NCBI GenBank assembly: GCA_030041195.1
Contig: JASHOI010000109.1
Coordinates: 1 to 6,755, forward strand
Direction: 5' to 3'
Length of the DNA: 6,755 nt
From: Streptosporangiaceae bacterium
Lineage (GTDB): Bacteria > Actinomycetota > Actinomycetes > Streptosporangiales > Streptosporangiaceae
The notes beneath the pieces were generated by a model. That model was given only the letters and a program-made list of their open reading frames with translations. It did not search any database and was not told the DNA's origin. The translations under genes and the position numbers were made by a program. Positions 6,365 through 6,755 of the stretch are shown here, in pieces. Within the stretch, counting starts at the first letter, position 1. Each line of letters opens with the position of its first letter.

Positions 6365-6755
6365 GCAGCCGGGCGCGGCACGCGAGCTGCAGCGCAAGCC
6401 GCTGGTCGGGGTCGTCGAGGTCAACGCCGAGCAGGTCGGTGATGCGGCGGAGCCGGTAGGACACCGCGTTGCGGTGCAGGTGCAGCGCGCTCGCCGTCCG
6501 CACGATCGACCCCTGCTGGTCCAGGTAGGCGGCGAGCGTCCGGATCGCGGTCTCCCCGCGGGCCGGGCCCAGCCGCTCGAGCGGCGCCAGCTGCGCCCGC
6601 ACCGACGCGCGCGCGGTGTCCGACGCGTACCACTCCATCAGCATCCGCTGCACGCCGGTCGCGTCGTGGGTGGCGACGCCCTCGGGCTTGCCGGCCGACC
6701 TGGCCGCGACCAGCGCGATCCGGGCCTCGGCCGCGGACGCGCGCAGGCCCATCGG
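6357..6755 (-). CDS. PucR-type helix-turn-helix regulator, C-terminal part, truncated by window
   Basis: The frame runs in from beyond base 6755 (codon CCG at 6755-6753) to TGA at 6359-6357, giving 133 codons of the C-terminus. The visible end carries the PucR C-terminal helix-turn-helix (HTH_30): LAAYLDQQGSIVRTASALHLHRNAVSYRLRRITDLLGVDLDDPDQRLALQLACR, described here in three parts. These are a helix with YLDQQGS, the recognition helix with LHLHRNAVSYRLRRI, and the closing LGVDLDDPDQRLALQLA. Upstream, GLRASAAEARIALVAAR matches the end of the GGDEF-like (CdaR-type) domain usually found before it. Full proteins are usually 350-550 residues, so most of the gene, including its sensor part, is outside. 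An internal ATG at 6752 should not be taken as the start. These regulators often control purine, amino-acid or sugar-acid use; the target here is unknown. Confidence 0.88.
   Translation of the reverse strand, partial: PMGLRASAAEARIALVAARSAGKPEGVATHDATGVQRMLMEWYASDTARASVRAQLAPLERLGPARGETAIRTLAAYLDQQGSIVRTASALHLHRNAVSYRLRRITDLLGVDLDDPDQRLALQLACRARLLA

Overview
The window is very GC-rich with strong third-position G/C bias, GTG starts, few clear Shine-Dalgarno sequences, TAnnnT-type -10 candidates and U-less hairpin terminators. Together with the gene content (DnaE2, IclR, PucR and DUF427 proteins) this points to the chromosome of an actinomycete. I cannot name the genus. I see no insertion sequence, phage gene, tRNA, rRNA or CRISPR array. 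Almost all of the window is coding.

Layout. (1) Bases 1-1188 (+) hold the 3' third of an error-prone DNA polymerase gene, dnaE2/imuC; its 5' end lies outside. (2) Bases 1219-2805 (+) encode a complete exported lipoprotein carboxylesterase (type B) with an intact Ser-Glu-His triad. (3) On the minus strand, an IclR-type regulator (3950-3195) is followed by a small DUF427 protein (3145-2786). The 3' end of the DUF427 gene overlaps the end of the esterase gene tail to tail. (4) Divergent from the IclR gene, across a 120-bp regulatory gap, is a tightly coupled two-gene unit: a DUF59/MIP18-type metal-sulfur assembly protein (4071-4448) and an amidohydrolase-2 family protein (4445-5455). The two overlap by ATGA. 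(5) A long perfect hairpin with a second, overlapping hairpin separates this unit from the convergent minus-strand genes. These are a SAM-dependent methyltransferase (6326-5541) and, upstream of it, the C-terminal part of a PucR-type helix-turn-helix regulator (from beyond 6755 to 6357).

The most interesting part is 3195-5455. An IclR regulator faces a DUF59-amidohydrolase pair of the kind I recall as accessory genes in actinobacterial propane-monooxygenase-type (prm/mim) diiron monooxygenase clusters, but no monooxygenase genes are present here. The amidohydrolase has an altered metal-ligand set, with the first His of the HxH motif lost and GSE in place of GSD. The DUF59 protein carries a Cys-Cys pair where the family usually has acidic residues. 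A metal-centre maturation or chaperone-like role, or a specialised metal-dependent (de)carboxylase or hydrolase, are both possible. The sequence alone does not decide between them.
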